This document shows, one piece after another, positions 1-7,036 of a stretch of DNA of 18,108 nucleotides. Origin of the DNA: an uncultured Devosia sp. (GTDB taxonomy: Bacteria; Pseudomonadota; Alphaproteobacteria; Rhizobiales; Devosiaceae). The position numbers and the translations under genes were made by a program. The stretch's first letter is position 1. Every line of letters starts with the position of its first letter. The notes below the pieces were generated by a model. It worked only from the letters and a program-made list of their open reading frames with translations. It had not been told where the DNA came from and did not search any database. The stretch covers positions 1 to 18,108 of the forward strand of contig CAKTFF010000011.1 in assembly GCA_934553185.1 (NCBI GenBank). The letters run 5' to 3'.

Positions 1-270
1 CACAAATTCGACGCGGTCATCCCCAACCTGGTCGAGCGCTTCGGGAAACTCATGCCCGGCGACAAGGATACGGAAATTTGCATTGCTCTGATTGAGCGCG
101 GAGCGCAAAGTGGCCAGGAGCAGTTCGTTCAGGTGATCCCACTGCTTTTGGTCAACAAAGGGTGCGACCGGGATTGCGAAAATGAAGCTAGTTTGAGCTC
201 TCGAGATCACGGATGTGCCGCGATCGTTTGCGAAGACTCTTTTCAATCGTGCAATCAGCTTAGAGAACAT
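1..270 (-). CDS. Probable glycosyltransferase, N-terminal part (runs off left edge)
   Basis: Reading the minus strand from the ATG at 268-270, the frame stays open for 90 codons to the window edge, so only the N-terminus is present. A good Shine-Dalgarno (GAGGAA) lies just before the ATG. After about 25 basic/polar residues comes a beta-strand FIFAIPVAPF, then a helix with WDHLNELLLATLRSALNQ, then FRILVAGHEFPEALDQ and a second strand near the edge. The pattern 'strand - W..l..lL..TL.S.l.Q - F.v.vaGHe.P' is what I know from GT2-like glycosyltransferase proteins in alphaproteobacterial polysaccharide loci; this is a family-level resemblance from memory, without catalytic residues in view. It diverges from the 417-2216 gene across a 146-base gap. 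The plus-strand frame at 52-285 is a shadow of it. Confidence 0.5.
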   Translation of the reverse strand, partial: MFSKLIARLKRVFANDRGTSVISRAQTSFIFAIPVAPFVDQKQWDHLNELLLATLRSALNQSNANFRILVAGHEFPEALDQVGDDRVEFV

Positions 271-416
271 GCTTCCTCGATTTAAAAGCACCCAACAGGT
301 CGGCTGAAACGGCGCAACCTTGTGTAGCCTCTTTATGCTACCGTCTTCCTGTCCCAACCGCAAATCCGGAGCGCCTCGGGCGCCCTGACTATCTCGGCCT
401 GGAGCCTGCCTACCGC

Positions 417-2216
417 ATGAACCTTTTTCGCAATACCGGTGATTTCCTCAAGTGGTACGGGGCCGTTCTGGCCACTTATCTGCGGGCGCGCCCCCTGACG
501 ACAATCACCCTGCTTTTGTGCGCTGTGGGCAGCCGGATCACGCGCATGCTGTCGAGGCTACTGCCTCTGAAGGTGATTTTGCTGGCTGGCTCTGAAGGGG
601 TTCCCTCCTACTTTGCGCCGTTTCTAGCGCCCGACCAGAAGGTCATCGGCCTCATCATCCTGACGGTTGCGGCCATCCTTTGCTATGGGGCCGACTTCTT
701 TCTGGACAGCATAACGATGAAATTGTCCGAGTCAGGCAGCCGGCACGTTGCCAAGGGGGCCAACGAAATCGTTCTGGCGGACCAGTTGCGCCAAGCACAG
801 TCGGGCTATTCCCGCGTTATGGAGCTCACGGCTAATCTGGTTTTCGCCTGCGTGGGCTTTGGGGTGATTGCAACAGCCGACCTCTGGCTCGTAGCGTTTT
901 TGCTGGGGTTCTTCGCCGCCATTTATCTGTTCACGGCCTGGGCATTGCGCGGCAATGTTTATGCCCAGCATCGCCCCCTTGCGCACTTCATTCGCACCAA
1001 CCTCAAGAGCTATCTCGAGACCCTCTCGATCATAAGCTTTATCGTAGCGTTTCTGTTTATCGTGGCGCCATTCGTCACCGGGAGCCCGGCAAACGTGCTG
1101 GTGGCAATGATCGCCATCACCTTTCTGCGGCGCACGCTTGGCTCGGTCACCTCCGCTGCCAAGTCGGCGACAAGTCTGATAAGCCGGGTTCATGAGGTCA
1201 ATGCGCTGATCTTCCGCAATCACCATGTGCAACGCCCGGAAAAGGCCGATCAGCGTACCCTGCGCGAGACGTTTTCAGGCGAAGGGCGTCTCAAGGCCAT
1301 CAGCGCCGACCTGCGCAGCAAGGATCAAAGCTTACGCGATGTTTCTTCGACATGGAGAGACAAGATTGGCGGCGTACAGGCCTTCAGCGTTCGCGCGCAG
1401 ATGGCTAACGGGGCGCAAAAAGCTTTTATGGCGCGCATCTTCCCCGAAGATCAGCTCAAAAAGCTCGATAATGAAGAGTTCCTGCTTGCCAACGTGTCCG
1501 CGCAAGCGCTTCAAACGCCCAAGAATTTAGGCCGACTGGAGCAGTTGCCGTTCACGCTCAATCTCTGGGAAGTGGGGCCGCACGCGCGTGAGTTGACGAA
1601 AGAGGAGTGGCGGCTGGCGCAGCCCACCCTCATCGAGCAATTTTGGAGCTATGTGCCGCCCAGGGAACTTGTAACAGCCTATAGACTGTCGCATTCGCTC
1701 TTGCATGAGCGCGTAACTGATGCACTGATCCAGCGCGTATCGCTTGCCATTGACGGTGCCGCTGCTACCGAGATCTTCAAAACCTTCAACGCCAATTTTC
1801 AAAGCTATCGAGAGCGGATCGCGCGCGTTCCTCTCTTTATCTGGAATACAAGCCTTGCCCCGGCCATCCTCATGGTGGATCAAGGCCGCTACTTGATGCT
1901 GGACTGGACGGCGTGGCGCCTGGAACCAATTGGGGTCGGCCATATGCCGTTCCGCCCCGATCAATTACCCGAAGTACTGGCCAAAGTGTCTCAGGCGCGC
2001 AGTGACTGGCCCGCCGAGATCGATGCGCAGGACGTGTTTCTGGCCCGGCAGTTCTGGATTTTGGAGAGCCTGATCAACGGAGCGCAATATCGTTCCGCCT
2101 ATGGGCAGATCGAGGCCATCGTCACCGGCGTTTCGGCGCAGCTTGTGGCTGGAGGCAGCTCCGAAGACAACGCGTCCGAAACAAACGCTGAAGAAGACGA
2201 GGACGAGTTGGTCTGA
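417..2216 (+). CDS. Membrane protein: ABC-exporter-like membrane domain plus kinase-like (APH-type) C-terminal domain
   Basis: The protein has 599 residues. Hydrophobic segments lie at roughly 28-58, 76-95, 138-155, 157-175, 203-222 and 226-240, i.e. about six spans; the last is followed by a long helix (FLRRTLGSVTSAAKS to about residue 266) in the manner of helix 6 of a type I ABC exporter. No Walker A or ABC signature follows. Instead residues 316-570 read like the two lobes of an aminoglycoside-phosphotransferase/choline-kinase fold: strand with AFMARIF (Arg340 where a Lys is expected), helix with EE353-354, then a C-lobe with PLFIWNTSLAPAILM where HGDxxxxN should be, and YLMLDW (Asp496) matching the metal-binding Asp-Trp. 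The catalytic His/Asp/Asn are therefore missing, suggesting a pseudokinase. The tail 581-599 is strongly acidic. It is convergent with the O-antigen-ligase-like gene and lies among envelope genes, so an envelope polysaccharide role is inferred. The domain assignment is by eye only. Confidence 0.75.
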   Translation: MNLFRNTGDFLKWYGAVLATYLRARPLTTITLLLCAVGSRITRMLSRLLPLKVILLAGSEGVPSYFAPFLAPDQKVIGLIILTVAAILCYGADFFLDSITMKLSESGSRHVAKGANEIVLADQLRQAQSGYSRVMELTANLVFACVGFGVIATADLWLVAFLLGFFAAIYLFTAWALRGNVYAQHRPLAHFIRTNLKSYLETLSIISFIVAFLFIVAPFVTGSPANVLVAMIAITFLRRTLGSVTSAAKSATSLISRVHEVNALIFRNHHVQRPEKADQRTLRETFSGEGRLKAISADLRSKDQSLRDVSSTWRDKIGGVQAFSVRAQMANGAQKAFMARIFPEDQLKKLDNEEFLLANVSAQALQTPKNLGRLEQLPFTLNLWEVGPHARELTKEEWRLAQPTLIEQFWSYVPPRELVTAYRLSHSLLHERVTDALIQRVSLAIDGAAATEIFKTFNANFQSYRERIARVPLFIWNTSLAPAILMVDQGRYLMLDWTAWRLEPIGVGHMPFRPDQLPEVLAKVSQARSDWPAEIDAQDVFLARQFWILESLINGAQYRSAYGQIEAIVTGVSAQLVAGGSSEDNASETNAEEDEDELV

Positions 2217-2234
2217 TCCGCTCCAAAGCCAAAT

Positions 2235-2256
2235 TGAGCCGGGTAGCTGCGGCTCA
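2235..2256. terminator. Hairpin in convergent gap, possible bidirectional terminator
   Basis: TGAGCCG (2235-2241) and CGGCTCA (2250-2256) form a perfect 7-bp stem with an 8-base loop. It sits between the stop of the 599-residue protein gene (2216) and the stop of the minus-strand gene ending at 2254, overlapping the latter. On the minus strand the stem is followed by ATTT, on the plus strand by no U-run, so it suits the minus-strand gene better. Confidence 0.5.
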
Positions 2257-3474
2257 CACGTGCCTATCAAACTGAGGTGCCAGCTTGTTTGCCGTCGACC
2301 AACTCAGGAGCAAGGCAAGAAGCACGCCGTAGAGACTCGTCAGCACCAGGATACCGAGTACGGCATTGGTGAGCCCCATGGTTGCGTAGCCCACGGTCGT
2401 GACCAGCCCCAGATAAAATGCGGCAGGCCTGTTGCGTTCGGCTGAGCGCAGCCCTGCAACCAAGGGCGTCGCTATTATCAGGAGGTAGCAGGCGAGGCCC
2501 AGGACGCCGCCGATCACGGCAAAATCGGCTAGGTCGGAGTGGAGGTGATCGAAGTCATTGACTCTGCTGTTGGTCGACAATTGGGCTACAACTGAAACAA
2601 AATCCAACGAACCATAGCCAAAAAGGGGCGACGCCCCGAACGCCTCGATGGCGCCCTGATACATAGCGATGCGTGTGCCTAACGAACGATTTTCGGTGCT
2701 GCCGGTCGTCAGCAGCGTCCAAACATGATCAAGGCCGCGAATCTGGCTGAGGGCGTCGGAATAGATGCCGATCGCAACAACAGTGATTGCGCCCAGACAT
2801 CCGACTGCAGCCCAGATCAGCCGCGGTTTGCGCTCCATCAGCGAGAGAGCATAAAGGTAGCTTAGAACAACCAGGAACACAGCTGCGACGAGAGGGCCGC
2901 GTGACCCCGTCCAGTAGACGGCAACTATTGCCAAGACTGGCCCGACAAGAAACAGGGTGCGCCACCTCTCGCGTCCATCGAAAAAACCCACCAAGGCGAC
3001 AAAGCCCAGCATGAGGGCAAGGTCGCCCATATGGATGGGGTTGAGGGTAAGCTCTCCTGCCCGGCCGAGGCCGCGCACAAGGGCGTCGTAGCCTGTGATC
3101 CCCGTTGCCACCAGCACACCGCCCAGCGCCATCGTGGCCACTGCAGTGGGTCCGATCCTGTTCGGGCTTGCCGAAAAAAGGGCGGCAAGAGCGATGGACA
3201 TCCAAATTGGGGAAAGGACCAGCAGAACAAGCAAGTTGTCGGGCTGTTTCGTTGTAAAGGCTAGTGCAACAAGCAGAAGTGCCGCCGCGGCCGGCAGCGC
3301 CAGCCAAACGTAGCGCGGGGGGAGCGACCTGCGCAAATTTGGCCAGGTTGCGACCAGCAGAACCGAAATAATCATAGACAGCACAATGATGCTGTTGCCC
3401 ACTTCGGGGAACGCTGGCGACGTCAAAAGTGCGGCAAGGACGCAGAGCCAGGAAATGGCTTGGACAAAACCCAT
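2254..3474 (-). CDS. O-antigen ligase / polysaccharide polymerase-like membrane protein (WaaL/Wzy family)
   Basis: This 406-residue protein has about ten to twelve predicted membrane spans throughout. Family marks visible in order: NPIHMGD at 145-151, TGSRGPL at 189-195 (the SRG[P/A] motif of the Wzy_C/O-antigen ligase family), a larger periplasmic stretch with the Arg-containing TRIAMYQGAIEAFGASPLFG (267-286) and HLHSDLADFAVIGG (310-323), the His-x-His motif seen in WaaL-type ligases. The family joins undecaprenyl-linked glycans to an acceptor or polymerises repeat units on the periplasmic face of the inner membrane; ligase and polymerase cannot be told apart from sequence alone. The start at 3474 has only a weak upstream GGGGA; other starts are possible. 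It is convergent with the 417-2216 gene and divergent from the LptF/G-like gene across 255 bases in which I find no gene. Confidence 0.85.
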   Translation of the reverse strand: MGFVQAISWLCVLAALLTSPAFPEVGNSIIVLSMIISVLLVATWPNLRRSLPPRYVWLALPAAAALLLVALAFTTKQPDNLLVLLVLSPIWMSIALAALFSASPNRIGPTAVATMALGGVLVATGITGYDALVRGLGRAGELTLNPIHMGDLALMLGFVALVGFFDGRERWRTLFLVGPVLAIVAVYWTGSRGPLVAAVFLVVLSYLYALSLMERKPRLIWAAVGCLGAITVVAIGIYSDALSQIRGLDHVWTLLTTGSTENRSLGTRIAMYQGAIEAFGASPLFGYGSLDFVSVVAQLSTNSRVNDFDHLHSDLADFAVIGGVLGLACYLLIIATPLVAGLRSAERNRPAAFYLGLVTTVGYATMGLTNAVLGILVLTSLYGVLLALLLSWSTANKLAPQFDRHV

Positions 3475-3729
3475 ATAAGGAAAGTCCCCGTTGGAACGAA
3501 GTCGGCTTGCCGGTCTTCGCCCGCCTGAGAAGCAGCGTCAAGCGCTCCGTTGCCAGCCCTTCTAGGCTCACACGCGTGTTCCGCCCAGCAGCAGATTGAA
3601 CCTCTACCGCCACCGTACCCCACCTGCTCACTGACAAACTCGTGCGGATCGGCTTGCGTGCTTGCCTCCGCTGTGGAAGTAAACCAAGGTCGCTCAATCG
3701 CCTCCCTCCGCAGATGTGAACACAAGCGC

Positions 3730-4794
3730 ATGCGTAGATTAACCGCCTATCTCGCCCGCTTGTTTGTAATCGACGGGCTGATCCTGTTCGGCGTAGTGTG
3801 CTTCATTCTGTGGCTGATCAACTGCCTGCGCTCGTTTGATGTGGTGTCGGTCAAGGGACAAGGACTAGCCACCCTGGCCTTTCAGGCCCTGTTGACCATG
3901 CCACAGCTGGCAACCGCCTTTTTTTATGTGTGCGTCGGGATCGGGATTGCGCGGGCCCTGCAGGCGCTTCAGGTCAATCGTGAACTGCACATTATTCATA
4001 CCAGCCATGGACTAGGGTCGATCTGGCGTGCGAGCGCGGTTGTTGCGGGCGTGGGCGTCTTGTGCGCCCTGCTTCTGTCCAATTTCCTGGAGCCCTATGC
4101 ATATCGGCGGCTCAACGTTCTCAATGCCGAAGTGGCAGCGGACTTGGTTGGTTCGACCTTGCGGCCCGGGCGGTTCACCCAGGTCACGCCCGGAGTGGTT
4201 CTGCTGATCGGCGATCGCCAGGGCAGCGGTGAGATAAGCGAATTCTATGCCGACGACCGACGCGACAGCGAGGTGCGGCGCACCTATATCGCGGAATCGG
4301 CAAAGGTGTCTTCGGACGGCGAAACCTATGTGCTCGAGTTGCGCAACGGATCGGTGCAGAATACTGGCCTTGATGGACGGTTCTCCGAAATCTCGTTCGA
4401 GCGCTACGACGTCTATGTGGATCGGCTATCGCAACCGCTTGCAAGCGTCGATGAGCGACGTGGGCGGGATACCTCCACGTTGATTGCGGACGCTCTCGAA
4501 CAGGGGCGTTGGCATCCACGGACGATTACGCTGCTTTCCAACCGCATGGCTGAAGGGCTCAGGGTGATCGGCATTGTCATGGTCGTGCTGGCAATCCTTG
4601 CTTTTCCCAGTGGACGTCGTTCGCGGTTCACAGTGCCTATGGAAGCGGGCGTGTTGCTGATCGCTTTTTTGGAGCGCGGGCTCAGCGCCTATACGCCCTG
4701 GGGCGCCGCCACCGGGGCGGTGGTAATGATTTTTGGCGCAGGGATTGCACTGGTGGTGCGGTGCTGGCCGAGGCGGACCATGGCGGTTGCCTAA
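3730..4794 (+). CDS. LptF/LptG-family permease (YjgP/YjgQ)
   Basis: A 354-residue inner-membrane protein with the LptF/G plan: spans near 12-31, 49-75 and 101-119, a periplasmic beta-rich domain about 125-265, then spans near 275-292, 303-320 and 326-344. NRELHIIHTSHGLGSIWRAS at 83-102 is the cytoplasmic coupling segment (family pattern: acidic residue, then a short helix ending in Gly-x-S/G). LptF and LptG form, with LptB2, the ABC machine that lifts LPS from the inner membrane; I cannot tell F from G. I chose ATG 3730 because MRRLTAYLARLF is the usual N-terminus; the frame is open upstream to 3550 but that 60-residue stretch is proline/cysteine-rich and unlike the family. No partner LptG/F gene is beside it, although the two are often adjacent, so this may be a paralogue serving the local polysaccharide locus. 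Confidence 0.85.
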   Translation: MRRLTAYLARLFVIDGLILFGVVCFILWLINCLRSFDVVSVKGQGLATLAFQALLTMPQLATAFFYVCVGIGIARALQALQVNRELHIIHTSHGLGSIWRASAVVAGVGVLCALLLSNFLEPYAYRRLNVLNAEVAADLVGSTLRPGRFTQVTPGVVLLIGDRQGSGEISEFYADDRRDSEVRRTYIAESAKVSSDGETYVLELRNGSVQNTGLDGRFSEISFERYDVYVDRLSQPLASVDERRGRDTSTLIADALEQGRWHPRTITLLSNRMAEGLRVIGIVMVVLAILAFPSGRRSRFTVPMEAGVLLIAFLERGLSAYTPWGAATGAVVMIFGAGIALVVRCWPRRTMAVA

Positions 4795-4799
4795 ATGCT

Positions 4800-4844
4800 T
4801 AGCCTTGTGGCTCGCTAACGGAGCGGACGGTCCGAACAAGGCTA
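4800..4844 (+). terminator. Long nested inverted repeat just after the LptF/G-like gene
   Basis: TAGCCTTGT (4800-4808) is perfectly complementary to ACAAGGCTA (4836-4844), a 9-bp stem starting five bases after the stop codon. The 27-base loop has an inner palindrome CGGAC-G-GTCCG (4824-4834). There is no U-run after it, so it may be a Rho-type or mRNA-end-stabilising structure rather than an intrinsic terminator. Confidence 0.45.
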
Positions 4845-5082
4845 GGTGTTATGCCGATCTGTTGCGGCTTATCGCGTCACGCCAAAGATTGCTGCTTTAC
4901 GATGGCCGCGTGCACACAGGTTGATTGGCGCGAAATTACGCTGTGAATCTCTTGTGGATGACGCAATTGCTTGGAGTTACGCAATGACCCGGTAACGGGC
5001 GACCCATACGAGAGAGGTGCTGTGGGGCGAAGCGATAAGCTGGTGCACTTTTTGCTTAATTGCTCCCACCAACCAGGGCGGG

Positions 5083-5190
5083 ATGACCTTGATGCTCAAG
5101 AACAGGCTTGTTGTAATCGCCGCTTTGGCGATCGCTGCCTGGATCCTCTTTATCGCACTAGGATGGCTGGTCTGGTCGGCTCTTCAGTGA
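5083..5190 (+). CDS. Micro-ORF, 35-residue single-span membrane peptide
   Basis: The frame ATG 5083 to TGA 5188-5190 encodes 35 residues. The first seven include Lys and Arg (LKNR at 5-8), followed by an uninterrupted hydrophobic/aromatic stretch of about 24 residues with three Trp (IAAWILFIALGWLVW) ending in SALQ. This is a positive-inside single-span peptide. AGGGCGGG directly before the ATG can serve as ribosome-binding site; an internal ATG at 5092 is an alternative start. I do not recognise a family. It lies tail-to-tail, eight bases apart, with another membrane micro-ORF. The evidence is hydrophobicity and a plausible Shine-Dalgarno only, so chance is not excluded. Confidence 0.4.
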   Translation: MTLMLKNRLVVIAALAIAAWILFIALGWLVWSALQ

Positions 5191-5198
5191 CACCGGCC

Positions 5199-5324
5199 TT
5201 ATTGAGCAAAAGGCCATGCTCGGGTTCGGCCGTCGGTGAGCAGGTCGAGGGTGCCCAAGATGATGATGAGCGGCAAAAGAAACAGCCACATTGCAGCAAT
5301 CTTAGTTTTTTGGATGATGAGCAT
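5199..5324 (-). CDS. Micro-ORF, 41-residue single-span membrane peptide
   Basis: Minus-strand frame from ATG 5324 to TAA 5199-5201. A Shine-Dalgarno-like AGAGG lies 6 bases before the ATG. The N-terminus contains QKTK (5-8), then a hydrophobic stretch AAMWLFLLPLIIILGTLDLL (10-29), then a polar tail DGRTRAWPFAQ. The frame is open far upstream on the minus strand, but that extension is antisense to the GT22-like gene and has shadow composition, so the local ATG with its own ribosome-binding site is the only credible start. Family unknown. A 6-bp hairpin (5195-5215) overlaps its stop codon. Confidence 0.4.
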   Translation of the reverse strand: MLIIQKTKIAAMWLFLLPLIIILGTLDLLTDGRTRAWPFAQ

Positions 5325-5528
5325 GAGAGGCCTCTGGATACGACGAAACCGAGTCAGCTCAAGCTGATCTCGTGGGCGTTCCAGGCATGCGCCAGGCTCA
5401 ATCGGCTTGTGGCATATACCGGCGGTCTTTGCTACCCGTTTGTTAGAGACATAGTTACCACGAGCGTTGATGGCCTTATCCAGGGCTCGTCCACTCAGCG
5501 ACGGGAGTAGCAGGCCATAATCGCAAGA

Positions 5529-7022
5529 ATGTGGAATTGGCTGTGCCGAGCGCTCGCGGGGGAGACTGGCCAAAACCTGCACGTGACGCCCTATCTGCAT
5601 AGCGAACGGGTCATCCTTGCGGCCCTGCTTATTCTTGCACTTGCCATCCGGATCACGGCGGCAGTCTGGTACCCTTCGGTTCATCACCCTGATGAGACGT
5701 TCCAGTACTGGGAGCAGGGTTACCGGATAGCGTTCGGCCAAGGCATGGTGCCATGGGAATATCGCACCGGCATCCGGTCGTACTTCATTCCCCTTGTTCT
5801 TGCCGGCATAATGAAGACGGTAGCCGCTTTCAGCGGTGGCGTGGACGTTTGGACCCCGATCATCCAAGTGCTGCTTTCGGCGCTGTCGCTTTCCATCGTG
5901 GCCACTGCTTTTGCATGGGGCCGCCGAGCTGGTGGCACGAGCGCAGCGATCCTGGCCGGCATTATGACGTGTACGTGGTTCGAGCTTGTCTATTTCGCCC
6001 CAAAACCGTTGACCGAGTCGATTTCGGCAAGTCTGCTGTTTCCAGCGGCGTATTTTCTCTGTGTACGGCACTCGTCCAGGGTTAAGCCGGTAGTGGGCGG
6101 CTTGTTTTTGGGGCTCGCCGTCGTGGTGCGGTTCCAACTGGCGCCTGCGGTACTCCTGATTGCGCTTGCCAACGCTGTGCTCAACGGTCCAAGGCGCAGT
6201 CTTCCGGCGGCGCTTGCCGCTGCGGGCATCGTTCTTGCCGGAGGAATGCTGGACTGGTTGACGCTTGGCTCACCCTTTCAGTCGATCTGGCTCAACTTCG
6301 TTGTCAACGCGGTAGAAGGAAAAGCGAGCAGCTACGGCGTTGAACCACCACACTGGTTCTTGCTCCACTTCTCTGCGATCTGGGCCGGCTTTGCCATGGT
6401 GATGGTGGTCTTGGTGCTTGCCGGGCTGAGACGTGCACCAATCCTGCTGTTCATTGCGGTGGTTATTGTGTTGGCGCACTCGGCTATCGGGCACAAGGAA
6501 TACCGCTTTGTGTTCCCTGCTGTGCCTTTCCTGCTGACGCTTGCGGCCATAGGCGCGGGGCGGCTTCTTGATGCAGTGGTGGGGTACGTACCCCACCGTC
6601 GTGTTGCAGGTTTGGCCATGGTCGCATTGTCTCTGACCGTCACGTCGATCAATCTGGCCAATCAGCCGGTGTTCAGAGAATATTGGTTCAGCGGCTCAAA
6701 CGCCCTAGCCGCGTTTTCGATTGCAGCCAAGGTGGAGCAAACCTGCGGCATCGGCCTTGCCGGTTGGCAATGGGTCGATACCCCGGGCTATCGAGGGTTG
6801 GGGCTCGACGTTCCCCTGTACCCTCTGACATCGGCTGAAAATGGCGGACAAATGCAGTCTGCGTTCAACGTGGTTGTTTTTCGTGGTGAGCGACCGAATA
6901 CCTTGGATCAGTATGAGAGGGTGGGCTGCAGTGGCGCTATTTGTGTTGCCCGGCGCTCCGGGACCTGCACTCCCAGGCCGGAGCAAACGGTGAACCCGTT
7001 CTTGGTGCGAACCGGGCAATGA
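5529..7022 (+). CDS. GT22 / Alg9-like mannosyltransferase-family GT-C glycosyltransferase
   Basis: A 497-residue polytopic protein with about ten membrane spans. HPDETFQYWE at 53-62 after the first span is the GT-C acidic loop (HPDExfQ.xE, typical of the Alg9/PIG-B group), followed by WEYRTGIRS at 76-84. GHKEYRFVFPAVPF at 321-334 is the other hallmark of GT22 (H-K-E-x-R-F-x-x-P). Family members transfer a sugar, usually mannose, from a polyprenyl-phosphate donor on the extracytoplasmic side; donor and acceptor here are unknown, and bacterial members are poorly characterised. The C-terminal 110 residues form a soluble domain. The start at 5529 lacks a clear Shine-Dalgarno but the first span begins at residue 28, so a major N-terminal error is unlikely. 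It ends 8 bases from the end of the DUF1513 gene on the other strand. Confidence 0.85.
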   Translation: MWNWLCRALAGETGQNLHVTPYLHSERVILAALLILALAIRITAAVWYPSVHHPDETFQYWEQGYRIAFGQGMVPWEYRTGIRSYFIPLVLAGIMKTVAAFSGGVDVWTPIIQVLLSALSLSIVATAFAWGRRAGGTSAAILAGIMTCTWFELVYFAPKPLTESISASLLFPAAYFLCVRHSSRVKPVVGGLFLGLAVVVRFQLAPAVLLIALANAVLNGPRRSLPAALAAAGIVLAGGMLDWLTLGSPFQSIWLNFVVNAVEGKASSYGVEPPHWFLLHFSAIWAGFAMVMVVLVLAGLRRAPILLFIAVVIVLAHSAIGHKEYRFVFPAVPFLLTLAAIGAGRLLDAVVGYVPHRRVAGLAMVALSLTVTSINLANQPVFREYWFSGSNALAAFSIAAKVEQTCGIGLAGWQWVDTPGYRGLGLDVPLYPLTSAENGGQMQSAFNVVVFRGERPNTLDQYERVGCSGAICVARRSGTCTPRPEQTVNPFLVRTGQ

Positions 7023-7036
7023 ACCTGCGGTCAGGT
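7023..7036. terminator. Small hairpin in convergent gap
   Basis: ACCTG (7023-7027) and CAGGT (7032-7036) form a 5-bp stem with a 4-base loop exactly in the 8-base gap between the stops of the GT22-like and DUF1513 genes. It has no U-run; it is a weak terminator candidate chosen mainly for its position. Confidence 0.3.

Larger units (their letters stand above)
4795..5528. other. 734-base stretch without a conventional gene
   Basis: Between the LptF/G-like gene and the GT22-like gene. It holds the inverted repeat at 4800-4844, two micro-ORFs (5083-5190 plus, 5199-5324 minus) and a 6-bp hairpin GGCCTT/AAGGCC at 5195-5215 in the gap between them. A longer frame at 4971-5510 (plus) has no recognisable domain, a Cys/His/Arg-rich composition and looks like chance. 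I see nothing definite in 4845-5082 or 5325-5528. Confidence 0.5.

Noticed and set aside
417..1300. The 599-residue protein as a full ABC exporter
   Set aside because: No Walker A, signature or Walker B anywhere in the C-terminal half, so ATPase function is not supported.
2729..3697. 322-codon minus-strand frame overlapping the O-antigen-ligase-like gene
   Set aside because: Runs in a shifted frame of the same strand as a clear membrane protein; Arg/Pro/Cys-rich and low in hydrophobic pattern, a GC-driven shadow. Its first part over 3475-3697 was checked as a separate gene and shows no family.
3550..3729. Upstream extension of the LptF/G-like protein
   Set aside because: 60 Pro/Cys/Ser-rich residues with no counterpart in the family; MRRLTAYLARLF at 3730 is the normal N-terminus.
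4971..5510. 179-codon plus-strand frame before the GT22-like gene
   Set aside because: No domain or secondary-structure pattern, Cys/Arg/Gln-rich chance composition, overlaps two better-supported micro-ORFs in other frames.
5325..6137. Long N-terminal extension of the minus-strand micro-ORF
   Set aside because: The extension lies antisense to the GT22-like gene and has shadow composition; the local ATG at 5324 has its own ribosome site.
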